A stretch of DNA of 64,000 nucleotides from assembly GCF_002934365.1 (NCBI RefSeq), contig NZ_PTIY01000011.1:110958-174957 (forward strand), read 5' to 3'. This DNA comes from Methylobacter tundripaludum (GTDB lineage Bacteria; Pseudomonadota; Gammaproteobacteria; Methylococcales; Methylomonadaceae). The translations under genes and the position numbers were made by a program. Of this stretch, positions 53,780 to 62,526 are shown piece after piece. Numbering within the stretch: position 1 is the first letter of the stretch; each line of letters begins with the position of its first letter. The notes beneath the pieces are model-generated. The model was not told the origin of the DNA and did not search any database. It saw nothing but the letters and a program-made list of their open reading frames with translations.

Positions 53780-56161
53780 ATGAAAAAATATCTACTGTTA
53801 CTGGGAACAATTTATTTAGGCAGCGGAGTTGCTGCCGAGCCAGTGAAGGCTGTCAAACCGGCACAGAAAAAAGAGACGGCAAAAAACACAAATCAGCCGC
53901 AGGTTTTGGCGACTCAAGTCATCAAGGGGCAAAACGAGGGAGCAGAGGCTTATAAATGGTTTCCCAATACGGCCAAGGCGACGCCTACCTATACGATTAA
54001 TGCGGAAGACGTCAAAACAAAAGTCAACGCGACAACGGTTGAGGATACTATCCGATACGCTCCGGGCGTACTGATACGCAAACGCTTTATGGGCGACCCG
54101 AACGGCACCCTGGGCATACGCAGCTCAAACTCGTTTCAAACCGCGCACAGCATGGTTTACGCAGACGGCATGCCGCTGCATAACCCTTTGCGCACCACTT
54201 ACAGCGGAGCGCCCAGATGGTCGATGGTGTCGCCCAGCGAAATCGATTCGGCCGAAGTGCTTTACGGGCCGTTCTCATCGCAATACAGCGGCAACTCGAT
54301 GGGCGGCGTGATTAACCTGATCACTAAAATGCCGGAAAAATTCGAAGCCCAAATGGACGCCACCGGCATGTTTCAGACTATGCACAGGTCAGGGCGCAAT
54401 GAAACCTTAATGGGTTACAAAACCTTTATTTCAGCAGGCGACCGGTTCGATAAGTTCAGCGTCTGGGCCTCTTATAACCGCTTTGAAAACGAAGGCCAAC
54501 CGCAGACCGTCAATGCGGCGGCTTTAAGCACGGCAGCCGGCGGAACGGCGGTCACCGGCGGTGAAGGTTACCAGACAACCACGGGTGCTCCGGCGATTGC
54601 CTACGGCGATATCGGCGTCGCCCAACAAACGACGGATCTGTTCAAGGCCAAATTCGCTTACGACTTTACCGAAGAGTTGCAAGGACGTTTTACCATTGCC
54701 TATGAAGACCGCGTCGGCAAAGTTGACGACCCGAACACGCTGTTAAGAGATGCGGCGGGCAACAAGGTTTGGGGCGGCGGAACAGCAGCCGGTCTCTCAA
54801 CCAGCACCAACTACAGAACAGCGGCCGGAAGGTTTGCGGTGCCCGGTTCGGTCTTTTCGGTCAGCGATTCACAGCGCCAGGCGCTAAATTACGGCTTGGG
54901 CTTAAAAGGAAAAATCTCGAACGATTGGAGCATCGACACCACCGCCAGCTTTTACGATGCGTTCAAGGACAGAACGATCAGCTCGAATCTTAATCCAAGC
55001 CATCCTTTGAATCAAAACAAGGGCCAGATTTCCGATGAAAAACCCTGGTGGGCGACTTACGACCTGAAATTGGCGACCGACAAGTTTATGGGAAGAAACG
55101 ATTTGTCCTTTATGGGCGGCTATCAATTCAACCATGCCAGTCTGAACCTGGATGTGTACGACACCAATAATTACACGGCCGGAACGGTCGGCGCCCGCAC
55201 CAACGACAGCGGCGGCGCGACCCAAACCAACAGCGCGTTTTCGCAGCTGGAATGGCGATTCTTGCCGGACTGGAGCATCATGGCCGGCGGCAGATTCGAT
55301 CATTGGCAAGCTCTCGACGGACATGTGCGGACTTTCGGCGCGACCAACAACATTCAAAACTATGCCGATCGCGACGCTTCCCGTATTTCGCCTAAAGCCT
55401 CGCTGGAATATTCGCCGGACAAATGGACTTTCCGCTATTCGTTTTCCAAGGCGTATCGCTTCCCGATTGCCGAAGAAATGTTCGCCAGTTTGTCCAGGTT
55501 GAACAGCATTACTACGGCGGCTCCCGGTTTGGGGCCTGAGGACGGTTATTTTCATAACTTCATGACCCAGTACGATATTCCCAGAGGTTATGTCCGGGCC
55601 AACATCTTTTTTGACCAGATCCACAACGAGATTAACAGCACCTCGGTAACCATTAACGGCCAGACGACCACAACCTTTCAGCCGATTGACAAAACCGAAG
55701 CCATTGGCGTGGATTTGACCTATCAACAGAACGAGGTGTTTAATCTGCCTGTCGATTTAATGGCTAACACCACGATAATGGACAAGCGCATTATCGAGCA
55801 CAATCCTATCGGGACTAACAGCGCCAACTACACGGGCAAGCTGTGGGATCGTATACCCCGCCTGCAAATCAACGGCTCGGCGACTTATCATATTACTCGG
55901 CCGTGGGCGGCGTCTGTGGGCGTCCGTTATCGCAGCGATTCGTATCAAACTTTATCCAACACCGATACTGCGGCAAATGTCATGGGCGGCACCGATGAAT
56001 CGACTTTCGTCGATTTAAAGACCTCTTATCAATTGCCGATCAATCCAAAACTGAAAAGCACGATTACAGCCGGGATCGATAACGTGTTCGGTGCCAATGC
56101 CTTTGAAAATCACCCTTATCCGCAGCGCACCTATTTTGTCAGCGCATCGCTGAAATATTAG
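53780..56161 (+). CDS. TonB-dependent receptor 3, non-OprC subfamily
   Basis: 793 residues. Signal peptide YLLLLGTIYLGSGVAA is nearly the same, also at DNA level, as that of receptor 2, but the rest belongs to another subfamily: plug VEDTIRYAPGVLIRKRFMGD, LYGPFSSQYSGNSMGGVINL, barrel end YFVSASLKY. The CxxxM-HxM copper pattern is absent. The ATG at 53780 is chosen from the signal peptide; upstream in-frame codons are non-coding. Receptor 4 follows after 91 nt without its own sigma-54 site. Ligand unknown. Confidence 0.88.
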   Translation: MKKYLLLLGTIYLGSGVAAEPVKAVKPAQKKETAKNTNQPQVLATQVIKGQNEGAEAYKWFPNTAKATPTYTINAEDVKTKVNATTVEDTIRYAPGVLIRKRFMGDPNGTLGIRSSNSFQTAHSMVYADGMPLHNPLRTTYSGAPRWSMVSPSEIDSAEVLYGPFSSQYSGNSMGGVINLITKMPEKFEAQMDATGMFQTMHRSGRNETLMGYKTFISAGDRFDKFSVWASYNRFENEGQPQTVNAAALSTAAGGTAVTGGEGYQTTTGAPAIAYGDIGVAQQTTDLFKAKFAYDFTEELQGRFTIAYEDRVGKVDDPNTLLRDAAGNKVWGGGTAAGLSTSTNYRTAAGRFAVPGSVFSVSDSQRQALNYGLGLKGKISNDWSIDTTASFYDAFKDRTISSNLNPSHPLNQNKGQISDEKPWWATYDLKLATDKFMGRNDLSFMGGYQFNHASLNLDVYDTNNYTAGTVGARTNDSGGATQTNSAFSQLEWRFLPDWSIMAGGRFDHWQALDGHVRTFGATNNIQNYADRDASRISPKASLEYSPDKWTFRYSFSKAYRFPIAEEMFASLSRLNSITTAAPGLGPEDGYFHNFMTQYDIPRGYVRANIFFDQIHNEINSTSVTINGQTTTTFQPIDKTEAIGVDLTYQQNEVFNLPVDLMANTTIMDKRIIEHNPIGTNSANYTGKLWDRIPRLQINGSATYHITRPWAASVGVRYRSDSYQTLSNTDTAANVMGGTDESTFVDLKTSYQLPINPKLKSTITAGIDNVFGANAFENHPYPQRTYFVSASLKY

Positions 56162-56252
56162 CCGCAACGGATAAAACAGTTTATTGATCAGCACAAGGAT
56201 GTGCGCCTTTAAACGCCACATACAATAAAAATAATTATTTTAGGAGGACACG

Positions 56253-58694
56253 ATGACTCATTTCAAACCACCTTATCCGCTCAACGCCAGGCGGGCTCTG
56301 ATCTGCTTGCTGATGGCGGCGTCCCCGCTCGTTGCGGCAGAAACCGGGCAAAATGCCGATAAAAAGAAAGCCGCCGGCAGCGCCAAAGCGGTTCCGGTGA
56401 TGAAGGAAATGAAGGTCACCGAAACAGCAACACCTGCGGCCAAGACGCCTACCGCCAAGGAAAGATACCGGCTGCCGACGACGACGGAAAGCGTTACCAG
56501 CGACAAAATAGAGAGCACCGTCAATGCGATGACGGCCGAGGATACGATTAAATACCTGCCCAGCATCCAAGTGCGCAAACGTTATATCGGCGACACCAAT
56601 GCGCCGGTAGGTTGGCGTACTTCGGGCACAGGCGCCAGCGCCCGGGGCCTGATTTATGCCGACGGCATCCTGCTGTCGTCCTTGCTGGGCAATAACAACG
56701 GCAACACCGGTTCGCCGCGCTGGAACATGGTGGCACCCTCGGAAATCGAGCGGGTCGATGTGATGTACGGTCCGTTTTCGGCGGCCCATGCCGGCAACTC
56801 TATCGGCGGCGTGATCGACATCACGACGAAAATGCCGGAAAAATTCGAGGCCGGCGCCGACGTCAAATCGACTTGGCAGGATTACGGTTTCTACGGCAAA
56901 AACAAGATGTTCGACAGCCAGGAATATTCTTTCAATGTCGGCGACCGCTACAAAGATTTTTCATTCCGTTTTGACGCCAGCCATCTGGACAGCCATAGCC
57001 AGCCGATAACGTTCAATAATCCTCTGGTTTCAACGACCGCCGCAACGGCTGCGGACAAAGTGGTGACGGGAGCCGTCTCCAACCTGAACGGCGCAGGCGT
57101 TCCTGCCGTGGTGTTGGGCGAGGGCTACCTTAATCACACGGTGCAGGATAATTTCAAATGGAAATTGGGTTATGACTTCACCCCGACCGTTCATGCAGCG
57201 TATACGCTCGGATTATGGCAGAACGACAATAATGCGGGCTTCAACAGTTTTTTACGCGACAGCGCCGGCAATGTGGTCGATAGCGGAAGGGTCAATATCG
57301 GCGGCAAGCGCTATGATCTTGGCAGTACTTTCGCAGAAACCAGAGCCGAGCAGATGCACTGGTCGCATGGCATGAACCTTAAATCCGATACCGGCGGCAT
57401 ATTCGATTGGGACTTGTCGGGCAGCGTCGTCGAATACGGCACCGATCTTAGCCGGACATCGACACAGGCGCCTGCGTTAGCCGCCAACAACGGCGCCGGC
57501 ACGGTGACCAGTTTGACTGGAACCGGTTGGCATACTGCCGATGCCAAGGGTATATGGCGTCCCGGCGTCGACCTGCTGGGCAAGCATGAAGTCAGCTTCG
57601 GTTTCCATCATGATTTGTATAATTTGGATAATCCGCAATATACCGTTGCCAACTGGCAATCGAGCGACATCGGGACCATTAACTCCAACTCGCAAGGCAA
57701 GACCCAAACCGAAGGCTATTGGATGCAGGACGCCTGGGACTTTGCCAAGAACTGGAACCTGACTCTGGGCGGGCGCGTGGAAAATTGGCACGCTTACGAC
57801 GGCTTAAATCAGAGTTTGACTGGCGGTTCACTGAAATCGCTGAACCAGGCGGATCGCAACGAACTGGAGTTTTCACCCAAGGCCAAATTGACCTGGAAGC
57901 CAATGGAGCGGGTGCAAACCGGTTTAGCCGTCGGCCAGGCCTATCGCTTTGCTACCGTAACCGAGTTGTTTCAATCGACTACAGTGACTACGGGCGGGGT
58001 AACCAATATTGCCAACGGCAATCCGAACCTCAAACCCGAAGAAGCGCTGTCTTCCGAGCTGTCCGGCGAATATTTCCTGGATCAAGGCAAATTGCGTCTT
58101 AGCTTGTTCCAGGAACGCGTAAAGGACGCCATTTATACCCAACGCGGCTTTTTAGCCACCGGCGGTACGGTTAATTCCGCGCAAAATGTCGGAGAAGTTC
58201 AAACCTACGGTGTCGAGTTTGCGGGCGAAGCCAGCGATGTCGGCATACAAGGGCTTGACCTGTCCGGTAACGCCACCTGGACTGACTCCAGAATCACCGA
58301 GAACGATGTGGCGGATGCGGCGGCCCTGGCCGCAGGCAACACCGCCGCTAACCCTTATGCGACTCAGCCGTCAACCGGCAAACGCCAGCCACGGGTTCCC
58401 GAGTGGCGCGCAAGTGCGACTATCGCTTATCGTCCGACCGACAAGTTGGTCACTTCGGTCAGCGGCCGTTACAGCAGTCCGCAGTTCGGCCAGTTGAACA
58501 ACAGCGATACCAACCTGGCTACCTATGCGTCGGGCGGCAATTCTTACTTCATTGTCGATTTACGCACCAAATATCAAGTCACCAAGCAAGTCAGCGCTTC
58601 GGTGGGTATTGATAACGTCAACAACAGCGAGGTCTGGTTATATCACCCGTTTCCATCGCGCACTTACTTTGCCCAGTTAAAGTATAATTATTAG
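56253..58694 (+). CDS. TonB-dependent receptor 4, sister of receptor 3
   Basis: 813 residues. Signal peptide ALICLLMAASPLVAA; plug AEDTIKYLPSIQVRKRYIGD and MYGPFSAAHAGNSIGGVIDI align with receptor 3; barrel end YFAQLKYNY. An excellent AGGAGG precedes the ATG. Probably cotranscribed with receptor 3. The Ala/Lys/Thr/Pro-rich region before the plug is unusually long. Ligand unknown; a metal complex is inferred from context only. Confidence 0.88.
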   Translation: MTHFKPPYPLNARRALICLLMAASPLVAAETGQNADKKKAAGSAKAVPVMKEMKVTETATPAAKTPTAKERYRLPTTTESVTSDKIESTVNAMTAEDTIKYLPSIQVRKRYIGDTNAPVGWRTSGTGASARGLIYADGILLSSLLGNNNGNTGSPRWNMVAPSEIERVDVMYGPFSAAHAGNSIGGVIDITTKMPEKFEAGADVKSTWQDYGFYGKNKMFDSQEYSFNVGDRYKDFSFRFDASHLDSHSQPITFNNPLVSTTAATAADKVVTGAVSNLNGAGVPAVVLGEGYLNHTVQDNFKWKLGYDFTPTVHAAYTLGLWQNDNNAGFNSFLRDSAGNVVDSGRVNIGGKRYDLGSTFAETRAEQMHWSHGMNLKSDTGGIFDWDLSGSVVEYGTDLSRTSTQAPALAANNGAGTVTSLTGTGWHTADAKGIWRPGVDLLGKHEVSFGFHHDLYNLDNPQYTVANWQSSDIGTINSNSQGKTQTEGYWMQDAWDFAKNWNLTLGGRVENWHAYDGLNQSLTGGSLKSLNQADRNELEFSPKAKLTWKPMERVQTGLAVGQAYRFATVTELFQSTTVTTGGVTNIANGNPNLKPEEALSSELSGEYFLDQGKLRLSLFQERVKDAIYTQRGFLATGGTVNSAQNVGEVQTYGVEFAGEASDVGIQGLDLSGNATWTDSRITENDVADAAALAAGNTAANPYATQPSTGKRQPRVPEWRASATIAYRPTDKLVTSVSGRYSSPQFGQLNNSDTNLATYASGGNSYFIVDLRTKYQVTKQVSASVGIDNVNNSEVWLYHPFPSRTYFAQLKYNY

Positions 58695-58700
58695 GCCTTT

Positions 58701-58729
58701 CGTAGGGGCGCATGCAATGCGCCCCTACG
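58701..58729 (+). terminator. Hairpin after TonB receptor 4
   Basis: CGTAGGGGCGCAT pairs perfectly with ATGCGCCCCTACG (13 bp stem, 3 nt loop GCA), 6 nt after the stop. Possibly a dispersed repeat serving as terminator. A weak T-rich stretch follows. Confidence 0.65.
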
Positions 58730-58773
58730 GCTTTATAATTCCGCTCGATTCTTTAAATAAGCAGGTTTAACCC

Positions 58774-60027
58774 ATGAAATCCCGTGCCTCTTTACTATTT
58801 ATCGCTGCGCTGGCAGTCTCCGGCTGCGCCAATGATGCGACGGTAAGACCCGCAGACGACGCCAAACAACACGCGCATCATCACGGTGCGGAAACAAAAG
58901 GCGTTTGCGCCGATGCCAATGCGTCGCCCTCGAATCAATGCGCCGAAACGATCAGCGCCGCTTTTGACGGCAACGGTGTGCTATGGATCACTTGGGTAAA
59001 CAATGATCACGTTTATGTGCAGTCATCGGACGATAAGGGCTTAAGCTTTACCTCGCCGGTGATGGTCAATGCCGCAGCCGAAAAAATAGAAGCCAAAGGC
59101 GAATATCGCCCGAAAATAAAGCCGGACGCCAAGGGTAATATTTATTTAACCTGGACACTAAAGCTGGAGGGTAAACATAGCGGCCACATCCGCTTTAGCC
59201 GCTCGACCGACGGCGGCGAGCATTTTTCCGCGCCGGTTACCGTCAACGATAATCTGGACATCATCAGCCACCGCTTCGACAGCATGGCGATCGGCAAAAA
59301 CGGCGAAATTTTTATCGCTTGGCTGGATGCTCGCGATGTTGAAGCCGCAAAAAAAGCCGGTCAGAAATTTGAAGGCTCTTCGCTGTATTACAGTTGGTCG
59401 GACGATGGCGGGCAGCATTTTTATCCCAATAAAAGAATCGCTACCCATACCTGCCAGTGCTGTCGGCTGGATACCGCGATAGCGCCGGACAACACGCCGG
59501 TCATTACTTGGCGGCACGTTTTCGAAGGCGGCGTCCGCGATCATGCGCTGGTTAAATTCAATGACTGGAATACGCCCGGCGATACCCACCGCTTGGGCCA
59601 GGATAACTGGAAAATCGACGCCTGTCCGCATCACGGCCCCGGCCTGTCGATTTCCGAATCCGGCATTTATCACGCGGTATGGTTCAGCAATTCTCCAACC
59701 AATCAGGGCCTGTTTTATGCCTATTCGGCCGATGCCGGACGGCATTTTTCCACGCCGGTCAATTTCGGCAAGGCCGGTTCAGGTCATCCGCATGTACTGG
59801 CTGTCGGTTCGCGGGTCAATGTGGTTTGGCAGGAGTTTGACGGTACTAATAATGTTATCAAGCTGATGAAGTCGGCCGACGACGGCAAAAGCTGGTCGAA
59901 GCCCGAAGTGATTGCGCAAACGGCCAAAACCGGCGATCAGCCGTTTTTGGTGACTGACGGGGAAAAGATATATCTGTCCTGGAAAGCCCAGCAGCAGGAT
60001 TATCGATTAAAGCCTGTTGCCGAGTAG
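58774..60027 (+). CDS. Beta-propeller (BNR/sialidase-fold) lipoprotein, His/Cys-rich
   Basis: 417 residues with a lipobox AVSGC (acylated Cys18). At least five BNR-type Asp-box repeats are visible: SSDDKGLSF, STDGGEHFSAP, SDDGGQHFYP, SADAGRHFSTP and SADDGKSWSKP, predicting a six-bladed propeller. It lacks a sialidase arginine triad that I can identify, so enzymatic sialidase activity is unlikely. Candidate metal ligands are HAHHHG near residue 35, HTCQCCRLD and ACPHHGPG. It lies between TonB receptors and an ABC exporter. Confidence 0.82.
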   Translation: MKSRASLLFIAALAVSGCANDATVRPADDAKQHAHHHGAETKGVCADANASPSNQCAETISAAFDGNGVLWITWVNNDHVYVQSSDDKGLSFTSPVMVNAAAEKIEAKGEYRPKIKPDAKGNIYLTWTLKLEGKHSGHIRFSRSTDGGEHFSAPVTVNDNLDIISHRFDSMAIGKNGEIFIAWLDARDVEAAKKAGQKFEGSSLYYSWSDDGGQHFYPNKRIATHTCQCCRLDTAIAPDNTPVITWRHVFEGGVRDHALVKFNDWNTPGDTHRLGQDNWKIDACPHHGPGLSISESGIYHAVWFSNSPTNQGLFYAYSADAGRHFSTPVNFGKAGSGHPHVLAVGSRVNVVWQEFDGTNNVIKLMKSADDGKSWSKPEVIAQTAKTGDQPFLVTDGEKIYLSWKAQQQDYRLKPVAE

Positions 60028-60048
60028 TCGATGCGTAGGATTTTTATC

Positions 60049-60376
60049 CCGTTCCCACGCGCTACGCTCGTCGTTATGGGCAAGTCCGTTCAAGAGCGTC
60101 ATTTGGGCATGGACGTTGACTTGGATGTAGGCCGGAATAAGACCGCCCGGCGACAGCCAGGGTGGGCGTTTCCGGCAAGCGGAGCGCCGGAAACGCCAGT
60201 CCTGCGCTTAACGCGCGGACTGAGTAAATTTTTCTCGTTCCCACGCGCTGCGTGGGAATGCAGTTAAAGGCGCGCTGCGCCGCGAGTCATGTGCAACGCC
60301 TAAAAACATATACAGTGTAAACACAGGACGCAGCGCGTCCAGCCTAGCATTCCCACGTAGCGCGTGGGAATGAGAT
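60049..60376. repeat. Family E repeat cluster (GTTCCCACGCGC palindromes)
   Basis: Three palindromic units: about 60049-60086; CGTTCCCACGCGCTGCGTGG at 60238-60257; and CATTCCCACGTAGCGCGTGG at 60350-60369. Also GGCGTTTCCGG mirrored by CCGGAAACGCC near 60170-60201. It fills the 364 nt gap; the short open frame through it is an artefact of the repeats. Confidence 0.8.
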
Positions 60377-60391
60377 AAGCCGAAACTAATT

Positions 60392-61117
60392 ATGTCGCCA
60401 AATAAACCCCTGCTTGAAGCCAGAAAACTGGTGGTTAATTATAAAAACCATCGTGCGATCGACGCGCTCGATTTGTCGGTTCCGGCAGGTTGCGTCTATG
60501 CCTTGTTGGGCGGCAATGGCGCGGGCAAGACTTCGACGATTAACACCTTCTTGGGCTTCAACAGGCCGACCGACGGCAATGTTTTTATTGACGGCGAGTC
60601 GCCTGAGCAAAATCCGGCCGCAGTTCGCGCCAAGCTGGCGTACTTGCCGGAAAATGTCGCGCTTTATAACTACATGAGCGGCATCGAAAACCTGAGCTTT
60701 TTCTGTACGTTGGCCAATGTCCGAATTTCCCGCCAACAAGCGCACGATTTGCTGGCGAATACAGGCCTGCAAGCCGATGCCCACGACCGGCGCGTTTCGA
60801 CTTATTCCAAGGGCATGCGCCAGAAAGTCGGTTTGGCTGTCGCCTCGGCAAAGCAGGCGAAAGTCATGCTGCTGGACGAACCGACCTCCGGGCTTGATCC
60901 GAGTGCGGCCAATGATTTCGCCCGGCGGGTAAGGCAAGCCGCCGATTTGGGCATGGCGGTGCTGATGGCGACTCATGATCTGTTTAATGCCAAGCAGGTC
61001 GCCGACCGTATTGGCATCATGAAAGCAGGGCGTCTGGTCGAAGAGTTCGATGCGCACACCGTCGCGCATGACGAGCTGGAACACAAATATCTGGCGCATG
61101 CGCGGGGCTCGCTGTGA
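60392..61117 (+). CDS. ABC-2 type transporter ATPase
   Basis: 241 residues. Walker A GGNGAGKTS, Q-loop in LAYLPENVALYN, signature YSKGMRQK, Walker B VMLLDEPTSGLDP, switch MATHD. The NosF/CcmA-like sequence is typical of ABC-2 exporters. It overlaps the next gene by GTGA and forms a three-gene operon with two permeases. The first glycine of Walker A reads LLGGNGAGKT, within normal variation. Confidence 0.92.
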   Translation: MSPNKPLLEARKLVVNYKNHRAIDALDLSVPAGCVYALLGGNGAGKTSTINTFLGFNRPTDGNVFIDGESPEQNPAAVRAKLAYLPENVALYNYMSGIENLSFFCTLANVRISRQQAHDLLANTGLQADAHDRRVSTYSKGMRQKVGLAVASAKQAKVMLLDEPTSGLDPSAANDFARRVRQAADLGMAVLMATHDLFNAKQVADRIGIMKAGRLVEEFDAHTVAHDELEHKYLAHARGSL

Positions 61118-62526
61118 TTGCAGCGATTATCCGCAAGGAATTATTGGCGGTGCTGAGGGACGGAAGGCTGCTGGTGTTGGCTTTTTCGGTCTTCGCCGTA
61201 TTAAGCGGATTTTTTCTGGCTTCCGTCGCCGAACACCGGCAGGTGCAGCAGGAAAAGCGGGCAGTCGGCGCAACCGCGAAGGAACAATGGGATACGCAAG
61301 GCGTCAAGAACCCGCATGCAGCCGCGCATTTCGGCATTTATGTATTCAAGCCGGATTCGCCGCTGGCGTCGATAGATCCCGGATTGAGGCAATATACAGG
61401 GCAGGCGCTCTGGCTGGAACCGCACAAACGCAACGAGGCGCGATTCAATCCGGCGGCCGATCAGGGTTTGGCCGGCCGTTTCGGGCAGGCCAGCGCCGGT
61501 TTTGTGTTGTACGCGCTGCTTCCGCTGCTGGTCATTGCGCTGGCCTTCAACGCGGTGACCCAGGAACGGGAGCAGGGCACTTTGCGCATGTTGCATAGCC
61601 TGGGGGTATCGGCCACCAAGCTGTTGCTGGGCAAGTTTACCGGCTTGTTGCTGGCTTTTGTGGTGGTATTGACGCCGGCAATGCTGATCGCTGTGATCAT
61701 TTTGTATCAAAACTTCGATCTCGCCGGTGACGACATACTCAGGTTATCCGCATTGAGCGGCGTGTTGTTTGTTTATTATGCGGTATTCGCGGCCTTGGCA
61801 ATGTCCACGTCGATCCATTTTAAAAGCAGCCGATTGGCTTTGTTTGTCCTGCTGGCGTTCTGGACGGGCAGTGTGCTGATTGCTCCGCGCCTGGGTGCGA
61901 CAGCCGCAGAAATGCTGGTTCCGACGCCAAGCGTAGCGGCGTTTTGGGCGGCGATCAAACAAGACATTCAGCAGGGCTTGGCTAACGATGGCGATCATGA
62001 CGCGCGCGAGGCCGCATTTAATGCCCAGGTGCTAAAGCAGTACGGCGTGGCGAGGATTGAAGACTTGCCGGTCGGCTATACCGCACTCAAACGCAGTTTT
62101 AACGACAATTATTCCGAACGGGTCCACGCGCTGCATTTCGACAGATTGAGGGATGCGTTCGAGCGCCAGGGCCGTTTCGTCCATATCGCCTCGCTGCTTG
62201 GGCCGAGCATCGCGATGCGCTCGGTTTCGATGGCGCTGTCGGGCATGGATTTGGCGCATCAGCGGCATTTTGAGGATGAGGCCGAACAGTATCGCGATTA
62301 TTTTATCGGCCTGACCGACGACTGGGATCGAGAACGCAGTCACGGTGCGGAGCGCGGCGCTCAGGGCCATGACGCCGACTGGGGCAGCGTTAAGGCATTC
62401 AGTTATACGCCGCCTCCGCTGGGCTTTGCGCTGTATCATGCGCTGGCCGATCTGCTGGTGTTGCTGGCTTGGCTGGCCGTAGCGCTGATCTGGCTGTTGT
62501 TTTCCGCGAACAGGCTGAAGCCGTGA
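61114..62526 (+). CDS. ABC-2 transporter permease, DUF3526-like (first)
   Basis: 470 residues starting at GTG 61114, which overlaps the ATPase stop. One N-terminal helix (LVLAFSVFAVLSGFFLASVA), a large extracytoplasmic loop (about residues 40-130), five more helices, and a second large loop (about 270-430) before the last helix. QEREQGTLRMLHSLGVSATK is the cytoplasmic coupling motif of the family. Such permeases are found with NosF-like ATPases. Substrate unknown; neighbours suggest envelope maturation of metal-related proteins. Confidence 0.85.
   Translation: MIAAIIRKELLAVLRDGRLLVLAFSVFAVLSGFFLASVAEHRQVQQEKRAVGATAKEQWDTQGVKNPHAAAHFGIYVFKPDSPLASIDPGLRQYTGQALWLEPHKRNEARFNPAADQGLAGRFGQASAGFVLYALLPLLVIALAFNAVTQEREQGTLRMLHSLGVSATKLLLGKFTGLLLAFVVVLTPAMLIAVIILYQNFDLAGDDILRLSALSGVLFVYYAVFAALAMSTSIHFKSSRLALFVLLAFWTGSVLIAPRLGATAAEMLVPTPSVAAFWAAIKQDIQQGLANDGDHDAREAAFNAQVLKQYGVARIEDLPVGYTALKRSFNDNYSERVHALHFDRLRDAFERQGRFVHIASLLGPSIAMRSVSMALSGMDLAHQRHFEDEAEQYRDYFIGLTDDWDRERSHGAERGAQGHDADWGSVKAFSYTPPPLGFALYHALADLLVLLAWLAVALIWLLFSANRLKP

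Noticed and set aside
58774..60027. True sialidase
   Set aside because: Asp-box repeats alone define the fold; I cannot find a catalytic arginine triad, and the protein is a lipoprotein in a TonB/ABC locus.
60031..60267. Short plus-strand frame after the propeller lipoprotein
   Set aside because: It runs through GTTCCCA palindromes; its peptide is repeat-derived.
60386..61099. Minus-strand frame of 237 codons opposite the ABC ATPase gene
   Set aside because: No known motif, while the plus-strand frame has all ABC signatures.
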